Positions 37,201 to 49,553 of a DNA stretch of 64,000 nt are shown here, in pieces; position 1 is the stretch's first letter; each line of letters begins with the position of its first letter. The position numbers and the translations under genes were made by a program. The notes below the pieces were generated by a model that was not told the origin of the DNA, did not search any database, and worked only from the letters and a program-made list of their open reading frames with translations. This DNA comes from Cryptomeria japonica. Taxonomy: Eukaryota; Streptophyta; Pinopsida; Cupressales; Cupressaceae. Location: contig NC_081414.1 in the NCBI RefSeq assembly GCF_030272615.1, positions 913,393,648 through 913,457,647 of the forward strand. Direction: 5' to 3'.

Positions 37201-38280
37201 CAGTTTGCTCACAGATAACAAGTTTCGTTTTCATCCAGGGATATGCAGCACACCATTAATCCCTTTTATTCTACCATCAGAAAACCTAATTCTAACTTTA
37301 CCTCGACCAACAATGTCTAGAGGTGAATCATCACCCAAGTACACCTTACCTCCATTAAATCCTTCATATTCAGAAAACCAATTTCTATTGGAAGTCATAT
37401 GAAAAGATGCACCTGAGTCAATTAGCCAGGCATCATTACCTGCATGAGTCGCCAAAGCCGCAATAAATGCATCGCCATCTTCCTTGTCGGACTCAGAATC
37501 AGAATCGAACCTTTTCTTTTTCTTCTTCTTCTTTTCTTCTTTGCAGTCCTTACGGATGTGACCCAGTTTACCGCAATTCCAGCAAATGACTTTGGACTTT
37601 CCAGGAGATTTCGATCTCCCTTTGGATTTGGACTTGTCGCGCTTCTCATTCTTCTTGCCTTTCTCCCTAGGTCTTCCACGAACGGTTAGGGCTTCCTTTG
37701 AACTGATGGATACCTTCCTTCGCATCTCTTCACGGAGTAGGGCACCCACCACGTCTTCAGATTTCAAAACAACAGAAGTACTACCGATAGCCATAACAAG
37801 AGAATCCCACGAATCAGGCAAAGAACAAAGCAAGATCTGACATTTCTCCTCCTCGTCCATCTTAACACCGACGGATACTAATTGAGCCACCAACATATTG
37901 AATGCTTCTAGGTGGTCTGCAATTCGTCCGCCCTCTTCCATCTTCAAGGAATACAATTTCTTTCTTAAGAAAATTTGATTTAATAAAGATTTCACTTGAT
38001 ACATCTCACCAAGCTTAGTCCATAGCTTCTTTGCAGAGTTCTCTTCATGGACATTGATTAGAACAGAGTCTGCCAGGCACAGTCTGATTAGACCCTTGGC
38101 TTTTCGGTCCATAACATCATACTGAGCTGCCGCAGTAGGATCTGAGGGCCTTTGGACATTCGCATCAACAACATCCCAAAGATCTCGATCTATTAGCAGA
38201 TCTTCCATCTTCAGCTTCCACATCTCAAAATTACTTCCATTAAATTTCTCCACCTCTATTCTCCCTGACGAACTCGCCAT
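34234..38280 (-). pseudogene. gag-pol coding region of the copia element
   Basis: Minus-strand polyprotein remnants with all expected copia domains. Gag opens with MASSSGRIEVEKFNGSNFEM (UBN2-type) and has a CCHC zinc knuckle, CWNCGKLGHIRKDC, at about 37,545-37,590. The protease has WLIDSGASFHMTS at about 37,393-37,430. The integrase has HQRLGHIGEKGL at about 36,900-36,935 and a catalytic core at about 36,480-36,790 with SDVFGP and RTDNGGEF. Reverse transcriptase spans about 35,170-35,740 with KARLVAKGYSQVEGVDY, DVKTAFLHGDL and the YVDD box near 35,215. RNase H lies at about 34,300-34,720 with GYVDSDWAGD, STTEAEYMA and KHIDVQYHFVRD. Broken in about three places, otherwise full length. Confidence 0.93.
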
Positions 38281-38390
38281 CTGAATATTCCTGCAACAAG
38301 ATCAAAAAGTGTCTTCTGCACAAGCTCCCACTCAAATCTGGATTAGTTCAAAAAACCCAACTGCCCACAATTGAAACCAAAGGTGATCAG

Positions 38391-38404
38391 GCTCTGATAC
38401 CACT
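38391..38404 (-). other. Primer binding site, initiator-Met tRNA type
   Basis: GTGGTATCAGAGCCTG lies next to the 5' LTR end on the minus strand. TGGTATCAGAGC is the classic plant site complementary to the initiator methionine tRNA 3' end. Confidence 0.95.
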
Positions 38405-39298
38405 TGTAAGGAAGTTAAGTAGCGGAAACAACTTCCTACACTAACCTTGAGAGGAGGGTAATGCAAAACTTTTTCAGATCGTTACAACAGTTACAGAAAA
38501 TAGAAATAGATATAATAGCATTCATACCACAACACAGTGATTTACGTGGGGAAAACCCTTTCGGGAGAAAAACCCCACCCTCCAAAAGCAGCTCAATATT
38601 TTATTCAGCAATCAAAAACAGATTACAACATACTTGCAGAGCAAGCTCTTCGCAGGAGTAGCACTAATCAGAGATTCAGAGGCAACTCAATAGCCATAAG
38701 ACTCTTACACACAACCTCTATCTCTCACACCTCATAAATAGGAGATAAAATACAAGAAACCATCAAACGGTATTACAAAACCATGGGCTAAAACCACCCA
38801 ATAAGGTGTAGCCGACCTTATCTCCCTTCTAGATGCCCTATGACATGTTAAAGCACACATCAACACGTGTTGCTCCCTTTTACAACTCATTTATGTATCC
38901 GATACAAATTATTTTTCCTATTCCAGGAGTACAAACTTCCGGAGGCCATAACTTGAGAACCGGGTGTCCGATTGACGAACCGTTTGAAGCGCCGGAAAGC
39001 TCGCGAAGCGCTCTATCACCTCGTAACCCGCTTTGCCGGTTACGGCCACTTTTCAAGGCGTTTCGGAGCCTCTAAAGTCCCCAAAATTAAGTTTAAATAT
39101 TTTATTGCACCCCTCCAAGATGAAAACTTTAATATCTTCAAAACTAGCTGTGACCTTGCGACGAAACTTTACCGGAATGCTTATCTAGCCAACTAGAAGC
39201 TTCAGGGAGAATTTTGCACCATTTCGTGCTCAAATGAAAACTTACTATAAATAGTAACCTCGCATAAATGCAAGGTTGATACACCATTTTTCCCAACA
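38405..39298 (-). repeat. 5' LTR of the copia element
   Basis: 894 bp, about 99.1% identical to 33284-34177. The module at 38543-38581 and the CpG-rich block are retained. Confidence 0.95.
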
Positions 39299-39303
39299 CT
39301 ATC

Positions 39304-41100
39304 TTTTTCAAACCCACACATAATGGCCATATTCCCCTAAAACCATTAGCCTTAAGTCACCCCTCTTCTTGTCCAATCTAATAAAAACACCAAGATTGTC
39401 AAATGCAAGATATGCTAACAAGTTTGAAATATTCTCATGAAGGAGGAATGTGAGATCCATGTACTAAGTAAACTAGCCTTCACGTTATCAAGGTCATAGA
39501 GTCAATTGGATTATGTCACTTGGGTGAAGAAGAAAGTAATGGAAGAGTAGATTCAAGAAAAAGTTTTATCTGTAAATATTAAAAGGGAGAAGGTCATCTT
39601 TTTGGTGTATTGACAACATCCACTTCTAGGACTACCCTTGGGTTTAAGCCAAGTTGAATGACATTTGAACAATCAAACCACTCGAGCCTTCATCAAAGAG
39701 GGAACATTTTATCTCCTGATTGAGAGGCCAAGGTTACATTGGGTGCTTGAGGTAGGACAACTAATATAATCTATCAACCCTTTCAATATTGTTGGTGAAC
39801 TAAATAAAACCACAATTAACACGCCACTTTAGGAGGTTCTCTCTATTTAGAATAAATAATATTAAAAGATTGATTCAAGTAGAAATCATCACACAAGCAT
39901 AAACATCAATCTATTGATACATTGGAAGGACCCCTAAATCAACCTCAATTCTTTAGAGTGTAAGAAACAGGGTAAGTAAAAATCTAAATGGCTCTACTTT
40001 ACTTTGATGTACATAAATAATTTGCTTCATAATTGGCGGATTCTGGTTCAAGCACCTCGATGATGCCTAAGAAGTTTTTTAACGCATTAAGACTAACCTA
40101 TAAACCTAGCAATAGGGGAGTAATCCAATTAGATGGGACCTCTACTAATGTGTTAAGAGTTGTAAATAACCTTCTCTCACCTCCATGCCTATGATAATAT
40201 CAAAGTCATCCAAGACATGTCCATAATTAAGCTTCATGTTTCTTTTGGCATATGCTTGTCTAAGGACTTTAATGCAAAGTAAGAAGTTTTTTGTGAATGT
40301 TCCTTTTGAACCGTAAATATGCATTACATAGAAATTAAACTCTTAATTCTCGTGGAGTTTTGTTAGTCTTTTGTAATCGAGAATGGACTCTCTTCCCTTG
40401 AATTCTATGAAGAAATTCACATTACCAAGAAAATTCTTAAAGAATAACATGATAATGGTGTATACTAGATGATGTAAAATGTCGCTTATCAATTAGTTAA
40501 ATAAATTTAATTATGAACAAATATTGTTAATGAAGACTCCCAATTCATACAAGCGATATCAAAGGAAAGATTGATAGCACTAGGATTTGGAAGCTATATT
40601 CTGATGATGCCAATTGTAGAACTGGAGTTAGGACTAATATATCTTTGGTTTGACCACAAGGAGAGAAACATCTATAGTCATATTAGTTATTATTTAGTTG
40701 TATTAACAATGTTGTCAAGTAACAAGCATTGGTTGATGTCTTACTATATGTCGAGGAAAAAGGGTATAAAGATGTTGCAAATCTATGGAGATTTTGAGTT
40801 GGTGGTAAAGCAAGTAGGTCACAATGCATTGCAAATAATTCCTTAACGAAAACATACAAGCAATGCATGTGAGATTTGTTAGAATCAAATGCTAATTTTT
40901 TTAAGCTATTCCTTACAAACAAATAGTAGAAGCAAATATGATGCCCTTGATCGATTCATAGTTTAATCTATTTGAACTTGCTGACAAATGAAGACATCAT
41001 CAAGATAATCATTTGGGCCATTATGCTAGACAATGAGTTCCATTGGATAGTGTTTTAGAATGATAAGTAGATTTCCCATTTCATCCAATAGTTTGATGAA
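39304..41100 (+). pseudogene. Very eroded gypsy (Tat-like) remnant: protease and archaeal-type RNase H
   Basis: About 40,030-40,290 reads as a degenerate plant gypsy protease (ADSGSSTSMMPKKFFNAL, GVIQLDGTSTN, SFGICLSKDF). About 40,560-40,850 resembles the archaeal-type RNase H of Tat elements (GIKMLQIYGDFELVVKQV). No reverse transcriptase is seen between them. Many breaks; old. The copia element at 33284 lies inside this fragment. Outer limits are approximate. Confidence 0.6.
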
Positions 41101-42448
41101 TTTGTGAAAGAATTAACTCCAAAAATTGAAGAGGTGTATGAGACTAGATTCTCCAATTAAAAGGAAACTAATTTACTAGGTAAGTGATCACATTAGAAGA
41201 GATTTAGTTTGGATGATTCCTATAAGAAAATAAAAATAGTAGCGAGAAAGGTCTAAACAAAAGTTGATCTTTCTTGAGGAAAAATAGTAAAATTATCTTA
41301 AGATATGCATTGTCAAATATAAGAAATTCCTTCTTAGCCTTTATCTACATACAACTAGGTCATGGATTGAGATTATGAAGGATTGAAATGACATAACAAA
41401 TAAATTATGTAACATACAATTGAGCTTTGATCTAAAGATAATTGGACAAGGCGAAAGTATATAGTAAATCCAATAATAATAATCTCTAAATAAGAATTTA
41501 TACTAAGCATAAACTTCTATCATTTACATTGATTGAACTATGGTGCAAACATATTAATTATTAGAATTTGATGAACAAGAATGAAAAACCAAATGCATAG
41601 CAAAGAAAAGAAACACAAGACATACCTAGTAATCAATCCGAGTAGCCCACAATCCCATTAACTATTGTGTTGCACGGACACCCACACATGTCATCCTAGT
41701 TATATATTGTCATTCTTGTGTGTTGCAATCAGATGATGCTAAAACAATCATGTTAGGGGCCAAATCAAGGTTTTTCCTACACATAAGAATGCAAATACAA
41801 ACAAAAGTACTCCAAAAATACCAAAAATAAAAACAAAGCTTTAGATATGCTAGTTTAGTGATTTTGAGAAAAATGATCCACACTACAAATAAATAAAGGA
41901 GAACTCAAACCTCCATGCATTTGAGAGGGTTTCTAAAATGAAATAAAATTGAAAATGGGAGAAGACAATGATTGTAAAGAAGCTTGCTTTTAGTCAAGCC
42001 CCTAATTTAGGTTTTTTTGATGAATAGGTGCATCTTACTATTAATATTTAAGAAAACACATATTAATTAGTGTCGTAAATTGTAACCCCTTAGAATTTCA
42101 CATTCCTTTTTGGCCCTTGCTTTAGTGTGCCCTTTCTTATGTTATTTTAAGCTTATTTAGGTTCTATTCTATGTTAAATTCTAAAATATTTTATTTGACA
42201 CTTCAATTTTGTCAATCCAAACTTAAATTCGAAATCCAATATTACGACACTAATATCTCATTTCCCACAAAAGCGGTGCCTATTTTGTTGGGTCACTATC
42301 GATTAGTTGACAATGATCGATGTTTTTTTGCCAAAATTTTGAGAGATTAATGCGTTTGCCTTAACATTGTGGAATTTGGTCTTGAAATTTGGATATGACT
42401 ATAGGAAGTCAACCTAAATGCAAAAATACCTTGAGAACCCTATATAAG
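41101..42448. other. AT-rich intergenic DNA, nothing recognised
   Basis: No reading frame of note. TGTCGTAAATTGTAACCCC at about 42,070 resembles the LTR start at 42449 and may be an eroded related LTR start. Confidence 0.4.
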
Positions 42449-43648
42449 TGTAGCTTCGTAAATTGTATCCACATACAATTTCGTCCTCACCTAGACCTCA
42501 CTTTGGTGCTTCGACATCTGATGTCCGATGTCTACCCTAATTTTGCTCACACTGCCTATCAATCTCACATTTTCATCACCTTCATTGTCCCAAACTCATT
42601 TTGGAGTCCTAATTCTCAAGACTAGGGCATTGGGTACCCCGGTCCTAGCTCAAGACCGTGGCGTGGTATGACTCGGTCCTCCTAATCAAGACTCATTTTA
42701 GGTCCCCATAATGGTCACTTCGAGTGAGCAGGAAATCTGACCCCATGTCAGCCTACTTAAAAAAATTAACTAATTTTTGAGCATTCAAGTATAAAAGAAG
42801 GTCTACCCCTCTCATTTGAAATCTAATGAATCTGCCTAAAGATATGAATTATGCTAGCAAAATCAAGTGAGCAAGCAATCAACCATTCATTAAGCATTGG
42901 AGTAGAAGTAAAGTCAAGTTTGTGCATTCAAGATGATATCCATGATTAATCTTCTTTGAAGGCATTTTACAAGACATCCTAATTGCCTTGCATGAGGACC
43001 AAACACAACTTCATCAAGGTGTATTTCATTTTATCAACAACTTTGTTCAGATAGGGCCTTTCCCTCACAAGGATTTAAGCATTTTGCAGCAATTTCTATT
43101 TCAATTCATATTTCAATTTCAAGGTTAATTCCAAAACCGATGTTTGACCTAAAACAAACTCCTATCCCCAACATCAATCCCTCTCTTTCTATGTGCAGGA
43201 AACAAGTGTAGGAGTTGTAATCAAGAATTCTAGTAGAGTTGATAGCGACGAACAAGTTTAGCTTGCAACATAGGAAAATTCAGAGGACCAAGACAAATGT
43301 ATACTACTTGGTCATGAAAAATCAAGCCAAAATTTTGGGAGCAAGTTATAAACATCTTCTTTTTCCCAAATCTCAATTTGTGGCTTCTTGGGATTTTTGT
43401 AGCAGTTTGTTTTTGATAGTTGACTTTAATTAACCATACTTTTACCCTAATTTCACAACTATCATCCAATTTTCAACTAAGAAAGAAGATTACCAATTCC
43501 AACTAATGAATCCAATCAAAATTTCAGCCCTTATTTAGATTGTGGCTAGATCTATTGGGTTCAATTCTCTTTCAATGTAATGGGCAAATTTAGTTTACTA
43601 GTGGTTTTATTATCTTAAGCCCTAATTCCTAATTATCCACCCATTAAA
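42449..43648 (+). repeat. 5' LTR of the gag-protease element
   Basis: About 1.2 kb, matching 49554-50770. Shared landmarks are CACATTTTCATCACCTTCAT, GACTAGGGCATTGGGTA and CACAACTATCATC. The right end is approximate. Confidence 0.75.
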
Positions 43649-45310
43649 TTTTGTTGAACCCGACTCCTTTCATGCTAATTTCTGATTTATTGTTTGATGT
43701 ATGCATTATAACATTAATTTTTGCACTCATAGATCTTATTTGCAATTGAATTACATAAATTTAGTGGTTAATTTCACAAAAACCCTAATTTAATATTCTA
43801 AAATTGACTTGTGGGTTGCATAATTTTTCAATTGTGTTTTCAGATCTGATTATTATGACATGTTATGTTCACATTTTGAGGCATCTAATATTCAAATTCA
43901 CAATTCAAATTGCTTGATTAATTGGTCAATCAATCATTTTTACAACAGATGACATTGTTTAATCATAGTTGTCAATTTTTGCAACAAATTTTCCCTCATT
44001 TGTGCATTGAGTTTTGTTACCATTAGTCCTACATACAATATTCCAGTGAGAAGAATTTATAGACTTAAGGCTTCCCAAAGTTTAAACGCTAAGGATATGG
44101 AGCCTTAGTTGTATGACTTGTTGCATAAGAATGTTGGTGCTTCCTCTACTCCAATAAATAATATCATTTATCTCCATTCTCCTCATAATTCTCATGATGT
44201 GGATGAATCACTAATTAGGGTTACCATTGACCAATTGGAGAAGATTGACAATGAATTCAAAAATCTTCAACAATGGATAGGTCAACAATACCCAGAAAGT
44301 GAGACAATCCCCTTGATTGAAGGATTAAAAAGAGTGGCGCAAAGTGATAAGATTGGTGTGGATTTGTTGTGTGGTCATTCTCATGTTGTTGACACTAATA
44401 TCATGCCAATCAAAAGTTGTGCCAAAGTCCTTGGTTACTCCCAACCTACTAGACAAGTGAACCATTCCATTCCTATGTCTACAACCTTGCCTACTGTGCC
44501 TACATTTACATATTCTATCATGACTACTTCGACACAAAATGTTAATCCTACACATGTTAGTCATGGGGACAATCCTATTAATCAATATAGATACATACCT
44601 CCTTCCACGAGTCTTACATTTGTTTTACAACCATCTCCCAACAACATATTAGAATGTTCCACCTCCATATTCTCAACCTCCACCTACATACAACAATATT
44701 ACTCCTCCAACACAATCAAACATGTCTAATTTCAATCAATCCACCGAAGCAACCATTAATAACCTAGCCCAAATTAATACATCCCTACAACATCAATTGG
44801 CTTCCATTACTCAATCCAAATTCAATGTTTCTACATTTGATGTAGCGAGCCTAATATCCGATGAGATTGTTTGTGTGGTTTCTCCTAAACATATGGAGGT
44901 CCCTCGATTGGAGTTGTATAATGGAAAAGGTGACCCCTTTACTCATGTGAAGATATTTAAAACTTTGTGTAGTGATTTTGCTCATGACCAAAGACTTATG
45001 GCTAAATTGTTTACTAGAACCTTTAGAGATAAAACATTGCAATGGTATTGTTCTTTGTCTCCTTATTCTATTACTTATTTTCAACAATTGGCTAATGCTT
45101 TCATTCAACAATTTCAAAATAACATTGGTCCTAAGATTACTTTGACTGATTTGATTCATTGTAAGTAAGTTGTTAAAGAACAAGGAGTTAAAGAAAAAGT
45201 GGCTGGTTTTATTGGTAGATTTAAGCATTTGCATTCTCAAATTGCTTATCAAACGCTTAATCACGATGTTGAAAGATTTTATTTTGCTAATTTACAAAAG
45301 GACATTAGAG

Positions 45311-45318
45311 ATAAGATT
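45311..45318. repeat. LINE target site duplication ATAAGATT (3' side)
   Basis: ATAAGATT occurs at 45311-45318 beside the poly-A end and again at 47133-47140 beside the truncated 5' end. Confidence 0.85.
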
Positions 45319-47132
45319 TTTTTTTTTTGATTGGTAAATGGTACTTTATAGTGATATTTCAAAAATAGTCTATTACAAACGTTATACAACAAAAAAGAGC
45401 CCACCAAAAAACTTTCTACCAAGAAGCAAGACACATACAATCTGATAATTACATACAAAAAATGTCTAAATGATCGAAACAAAAACCAATAAAATAGAAA
45501 CTACTGTGGCACATTAACCACCACAATCTCCTTGCCTTTCTTGCATCCTTCCATATCACGCTCACGCTGATCCTCCTCGTCGATATGGTCATCATAAGCT
45601 TCCGGGGGGAAGCCAATCCACAACAACCTACCACCCGTGGTGTTCTTGGAGCCTCGAGGCCTTCCACGTTTTTTCTTTGGAGAGGAACCCGAGCTTGAGT
45701 CCCTGCCCATTCTCCTTCCAAGAGAGGGGCTCCATTTTTCCAACTCCAGTCAGATTTCAGCATTTTCCCACGCCCTGATGTAGTCCTGCACTCCTCGCAT
45801 ACTGATTTGGGCCAAAGCCCTGCGAACTTCTTTACTAAAGTTCACACTCCATAAAAGAAACAGGCGTAAAGGAGGTTGAAATTCGCACAAATGCAGCCAA
45901 ACACCATTCGGGCAAACAAATCCTTCCCCATCCCTCACCATCTAGATAAAGCCCACCAAGTCGCCTCTCCATTCTTCCTTCACACTATTCGAGATGAACT
46001 AGTGAACACGATCCACCCCTACCAACTCAAAGGCCCACACAGTAAACATGGATGCTATATCCGCATTAGTGCGATATTTGAATTCCCATTGCATGTATTC
46101 ATCACCAAGCACAATCTTCACACTATTGAGAAAGTCCCACTCTTCAAACCTGAAGACGTTTGAGAGACACTCATCAGAGATGGCACCCCAAAAGGCCACC
46201 ATAGGGCATGTCGCCTTAAGAAAAAAGTTTGGCTCCATCACTAAACCAAAACACCAATCCTGCACTACCAACACTCTTGCACTATCTTGCCAAAGACTCA
46301 CCTCTCTACGCTCAACCAAGATCAAGCTTTGCTTCCCTAACACAATAAATCCCTTCATAAATTCATATCATCCTTAGATATCCTTAAGACATTCCCCAAC
46401 TGCACACCATTAATGCGAGTACCCTTTTCACGTGTACATCGCATCTGGCCATCTCTCAAGCACCGCCACCTTGCTTGATAAAAAAAGCCACAACGTGGAG
46501 GAATCTTGATCACCACAGACTGTCAACCCATACTGCTGCCAAGATGCACTCCAAGCTCAACATTAAATGCTTGTCACCTCAATGATAACAAACAGTATCT
46601 ATCAAAATTTAGCCCCAAGATATCGCATCTACTTGGGCACTGATATCCTCATCACCCCAACCTCCAAATCTAAAGCCTCATTTTCACATCTATCTGCCTC
46701 TTGATTGCCACCTCAAAGAGTGTGGGATACCTTGAAGTCCTCAAAATATTTCAAGCTAGATGTGATCATGCCAATATCATGACTAATTTTCCATCTAAGC
46801 GAGCTACCACAGATAATTGCATTGACGATCACAAGGGAGTCCCCCTCTAGATGAATCTTGGTCACCCCTATTCTACAAGCTAGAAGTACAACAATAACGA
46901 CCGCTTTGGCTTCAAATTCGTTATTGGGACCATTTGGCAACCTTTGCCATCCTTCACCAATTTTGACCCCTAGAGAGTTCTTCGCAACACATCCAACACT
47001 CGACGGTCCCAAGTTACCCTTGGATGCACCGTCGAAATTGATCTTTGTCCGTCCATCTTCCGAGGGTGTCCACTCAACCACTCTCTCCCCAACGTCTACC
47101 AGATTAACCCGATCCGACCCATAAACGGGCAT
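45319..47132 (-). mobile_element. 5'-truncated L1-type LINE with RNase H and C-terminal extension
   Basis: Reads on the minus strand. An exact 8-bp target duplication, a poly-A tail (T run 45317-45328 on plus) and 5' truncation are classic signs of target-primed reverse transcription. The surviving 5' end is the plant LINE RNase H (47132 to about 46,620): INFDGASKGNLGPSSVG, FEAKAVVIV and LEGDSLVIVNAI, with catalytic Asp, Glu and Asp present. Unusually, coding-like sequence continues for about 1.1 kb: a Trp/Phe-rich region (46,358-45,999) and an AT-hook-like KKRGRPRGSKN at about 45,640-45,680. Several stops and frameshifts interrupt it. The reverse transcriptase and endonuclease were lost at insertion. 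A processed pseudogene of an RNase H-fusion gene is the alternative. Confidence 0.75.
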
Positions 47133-48160
47133 ATAAGATTCTATTTTTGATTTTACATCTCTTACACAATTGTGTGCAATGCTTCATAATTATCATCTTC
47201 AAATGAGTCAATTTGAATCATCCTCTTCAATGGCCCGATTGATAAGAATGACAGTGCTCAACAATTGTTTGTGAATTTCAAACCCAACAAAGGTTTCATC
47301 AATCTCAATGACAACATCAACACTCAGGTGGCAACCACGACATCAGGTGTGCCCCCTTTATCCAAATACTTTAGAAAAGAATTAACTCCTCTTTCTGAGT
47401 TTTTGCATATATAATGTTGAAGTTAATGAATACTAATATGTTGCAACTTCCCCCCATCAAGACAATTGACACTTCCAAACCATTACCACTTTACCATGAT
47501 CACAAAGATTTTTGTCAATATCACCATCAGCCCAGCCATGATATTGAGAAGTATTACAAATTGAGAAATGCGATCCGAGAATTCATTCATAACAATACTA
47601 TATTGGGGAATAAATCCATAGCTCCTCCTAATCAAAACCTCCAAATTTTTACCAATTTGTTGCCTTCTCATTCTACCAATGTTGTTGAGTTTGAGTCTCT
47701 TGATTTTTCTCCTAATGACCATGGTATAGAATCTAATGATGTTGTGAATCTTGTTGACAAACCTACACCTCCAAAAGTTTAATGCATTACTTTTGATCCT
47801 AGTGAGACTATTGTTGCACCTAATGGCCCATCATACATCATTGCGAAGATCAAAGACAAACTCTCATGAGGGGTGCTCATTGATCCCGTGTGTATGGGGA
47901 ATGTTATTACTAAAGAATATCTTTATATTTTACAATTGAATTAAGTTAAATATGATAAATCTAATGTTATGGTCAAGGTGTATGATGGTTTCTATTGCTT
48001 TACTATTGGTTCTATTACTTTTCCCATTGAGGTTGGTACTAAGTGCTTAGATGTCACCTTTTTCTATTATTCCTACATCGGATCAATTTCGTGTGAAGTT
48101 GGGACATCCTTGGCTCTCTTCCATGAAAGATATCCCTTCTAAAATCCATAAATGTATTCC

Positions 48161-49540
48161 TTCATAATGACACTATCATAACAATTAATCATAGCCTCCA
48201 TCAACCCATGACAAAGCGTGACAATTTTACTCTTGATTATTTTTTGCCTAAACAACCTGAACCTCTTAAGCCTCAGAATGAAATCCTTTTCTTATCCTAT
48301 CAAAAGTGGAAAAATGTGATGATCATGTCCTTGAGTAAACCTAGAGACCCTACACCCATGGATATTCCTTCTCCTCGTAATAGACTTGGTATTATTCCTA
48401 CTCCTTCTATTCTCCTGTATTTGCCTCAGTCCCATCTCGTCCTTATTATAAAATAAAGTGCTTGGCATTAACTCTCCCTCAACCTATTGGAGTTTCTTCA
48501 GTTCCTCCTCCTATAGGGGAATAAATGAAGCATATGTCCATTGATCCTAAACCTTCACAAGTCTCGACTAAAAATAAAAGGAATTGTTGTGTGAGAGAAT
48601 TTCAACGAAGACGTTTCACTAAGGCTTTCTTTTGAAACCATTTCCTCCCCAAAGACACCAAATTTTGACTTGGTCCCATTTGTCAAGCCTTTGACTAACC
48701 ATAGGGAGGAAGTTCATGTTCAAATCACCTAAATTAAAAATGCTTAAGAAAAATGGTGGTTCAACTTCTTTTTGCATTAGAGATCCTTTTTTAATTAATC
48801 TAGATGATGATATGGATGATGATGTTGTTCATGATAACAATGGTGATTCTAATGATTTTGATGATATGTATGAACTTGTTGAGATTAATCATTAGTTATC
48901 TTCACACGTTTCAAAAACACCAACCATAGCTCCTAGTGACAAACAAAGTGACTCATCATTAGAGCATGGTCTTGGTTTGGAACTTGTAGTAGCTCCATCT
49001 GTTGTTCTCAAAGTGGCTCCTCTTGCATCTTTTCAACCATCCCTAAATGATGTTCAACAAGATTGGGAGGCAAATGGTTGTATTGACTAGCTTCATTCGT
49101 GCCGTAGATTCTCTGTTATGTGTTTTCTTGTTTGTAATGTGCTTCCCTCGTGATGTGCTACTTGATAAGTTTTTTGTGTTATGTTAGGTTCTCTTTGGAT
49201 GACTCTTGTTACTTCGTTGGTGCAAGGTAATAAAGAGGCCGAATCTATACACACAATGAAATGTTTTGGATACTTGAAGTTTGCAAACTAAGCCTTTTGA
49301 TTTGTAATTTGGTATTTTTCTTTTTCATGATTCATAGTAAGCAAATCTTACTAGGCCAATGTAGTCCCACTCTCTTTTTATTTCCTTTCATGTGTTGTCC
49401 CTTTTATCTTGATGTTCGAGTAGTAAGATCCTAAAGCCCTTGGGGGCTTAGTGCATCTTGTCTCTTGAATATCTTGGTGAATTGTTTCGATGCAACTTTG
49501 TACTTTACCCTGAGTATGCTTAGTCTCATACTCCCACTAA
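48161..49540 (+). other. 3' internal region of the gag-protease element
   Basis: Coding-like patches, including an Asp-rich segment at about 48,800-48,870 (LDDDMDDDVVHDNNGDSND), but no known domain. In a full Tat element the polymerase genes would lie here; they are absent. Confidence 0.5.
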
Positions 49541-49553
49541 TGTGGGGGATAAA
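49541..49553 (+). other. Polypurine tract of the gag-protease element
   Basis: TGTGGGGGATAAA directly before the right LTR. Confidence 0.65.

Larger units (their letters stand above)
33284..39298 (-). mobile_element. Ty1/copia element, Tork (Tnt1-like) type, young and nearly complete
   Basis: 6.0-kb element with two 894-bp LTRs, a CTATC target duplication, an initiator-Met primer site and a polypurine tract. The coding order on the minus strand is gag, protease, integrase, reverse transcriptase, RNase H, the order of Ty1/copia. I count about 8 differences between the LTRs (0.9%). At an assumed 1-2 x 10^-9 substitutions per site per year this is a few million years or less. The coding region is broken in about three places, so this copy is a recent fossil. 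It was inserted into a much older, eroded gypsy fragment. Confidence 0.95.
44109..48160 (+). pseudogene. gag and protease remnants of the Tat-like element, split by a LINE
   Basis: About 44,880-45,310 matches the plant retrotransposon gag domain (VPRLELYNGKGDP, DKTLQWYCSL, QQLANAFIQQF). Right of the LINE, 47,510-47,570 carries FCQYHHQPSHDIEKYYKLRN, a variant of the CxYHxxxxHDxxxCxxL knuckle typical of Tat/Ogre gag. About 47,780-48,060 resembles the start of a protease region (CITFDPSET..., VKVYDGF..., FPIEVGTK). The first part, from 44109, is a low-complexity N-terminal region. It is a broken fossil. Confidence 0.7.

Noticed and set aside
44325-44585. Minus-strand frame of 86 codons
   Set aside because: Shadow of the gag N-terminal region of the Tat-like element.
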